From the NCBI GenBank assembly GCA_018224345.1, contig JAGTUW010000326.1, forward strand, positions 1 through 6,176: a stretch of DNA of 6,176 nucleotides, written 5' to 3'. Positions within the stretch are counted from its first letter, which is position 1. Every line of letters begins with the position of its first letter. Below the pieces are notes generated by a model that did no database searches, was not told the DNA's origin, and worked only from the letters and a program-made list of their open reading frames with translations. This DNA comes from Bacteroidota bacterium (GTDB taxonomy: Bacteria; Bacteroidota; Ignavibacteria; SZUA-365). The translations under genes were made by a program, and so were the position numbers. This document shows, one piece after another, positions 6,142 to 6,176 of the stretch.

Positions 6142-6176
6142 CCTTTCTTGCATCACGCTGATTTTTTTCGTATTTA

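Overview
The window reads as ordinary chromosome from a Gram-negative bacterium of the Bacteroidota/Chlorobiota/Ignavibacteriota (FCB) type. Three things point there. The partial outer-membrane receptor combines a carboxypeptidase-like regulatory domain with a TonB plug. The succinate dehydrogenase flavoprotein has wording familiar from that group (RRAHSIAAQGG, QIHPTCIP, MSESLRNDGRIW). The cytochrome b subunit is the single-chain b558 type. Most genes have clear Shine-Dalgarno sequences (AAGGAG, AGGAG), which fits Chlorobi/Ignavibacteria-like lineages better than classical Bacteroidia, but the exact phylum is an inference.

Layout: (1) 1363 to 1, minus strand: the N-terminal 454 residues of a TonB-dependent-receptor-like outer membrane protein, cut by the window edge. 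(2) 1364-1817: a divergent intergenic region with no convincing gene. (3) 1818-2201, plus: a 127-residue SnoaL/NTF2-fold protein resembling the CaMKII association domain. (4) 2202-2627: a non-coding region with a 19-bp tandem repeat, two candidate stem-loops and a short heptamer repeat, leading into the sdh operon. (5) 2628-5985, plus: a compact sdhC-sdhA-sdhB operon for a dihaem (class B-like) succinate:quinone oxidoreductase, with overlapping start/stop codons. (6) 5986-6176: a strong Rho-independent terminator, then a heptanucleotide tandem repeat.

The three sdh genes make one membrane complex. SdhA oxidises succinate to fumarate on covalent FAD, SdhB passes electrons through three Fe-S clusters, and SdhC anchors the complex and carries two haems towards (mena)quinone. 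All catalytic, flavinylation and cluster residues I looked for are present, so the complex looks functional; whether it runs as succinate dehydrogenase or fumarate reductase cannot be read from sequence. The receptor and the SnoaL-like gene have no evident link to it.

I found no defence system, mobile element, CRISPR array, rRNA or tRNA. The least explained material is the set of short repeats on both sides of the sdh operon.
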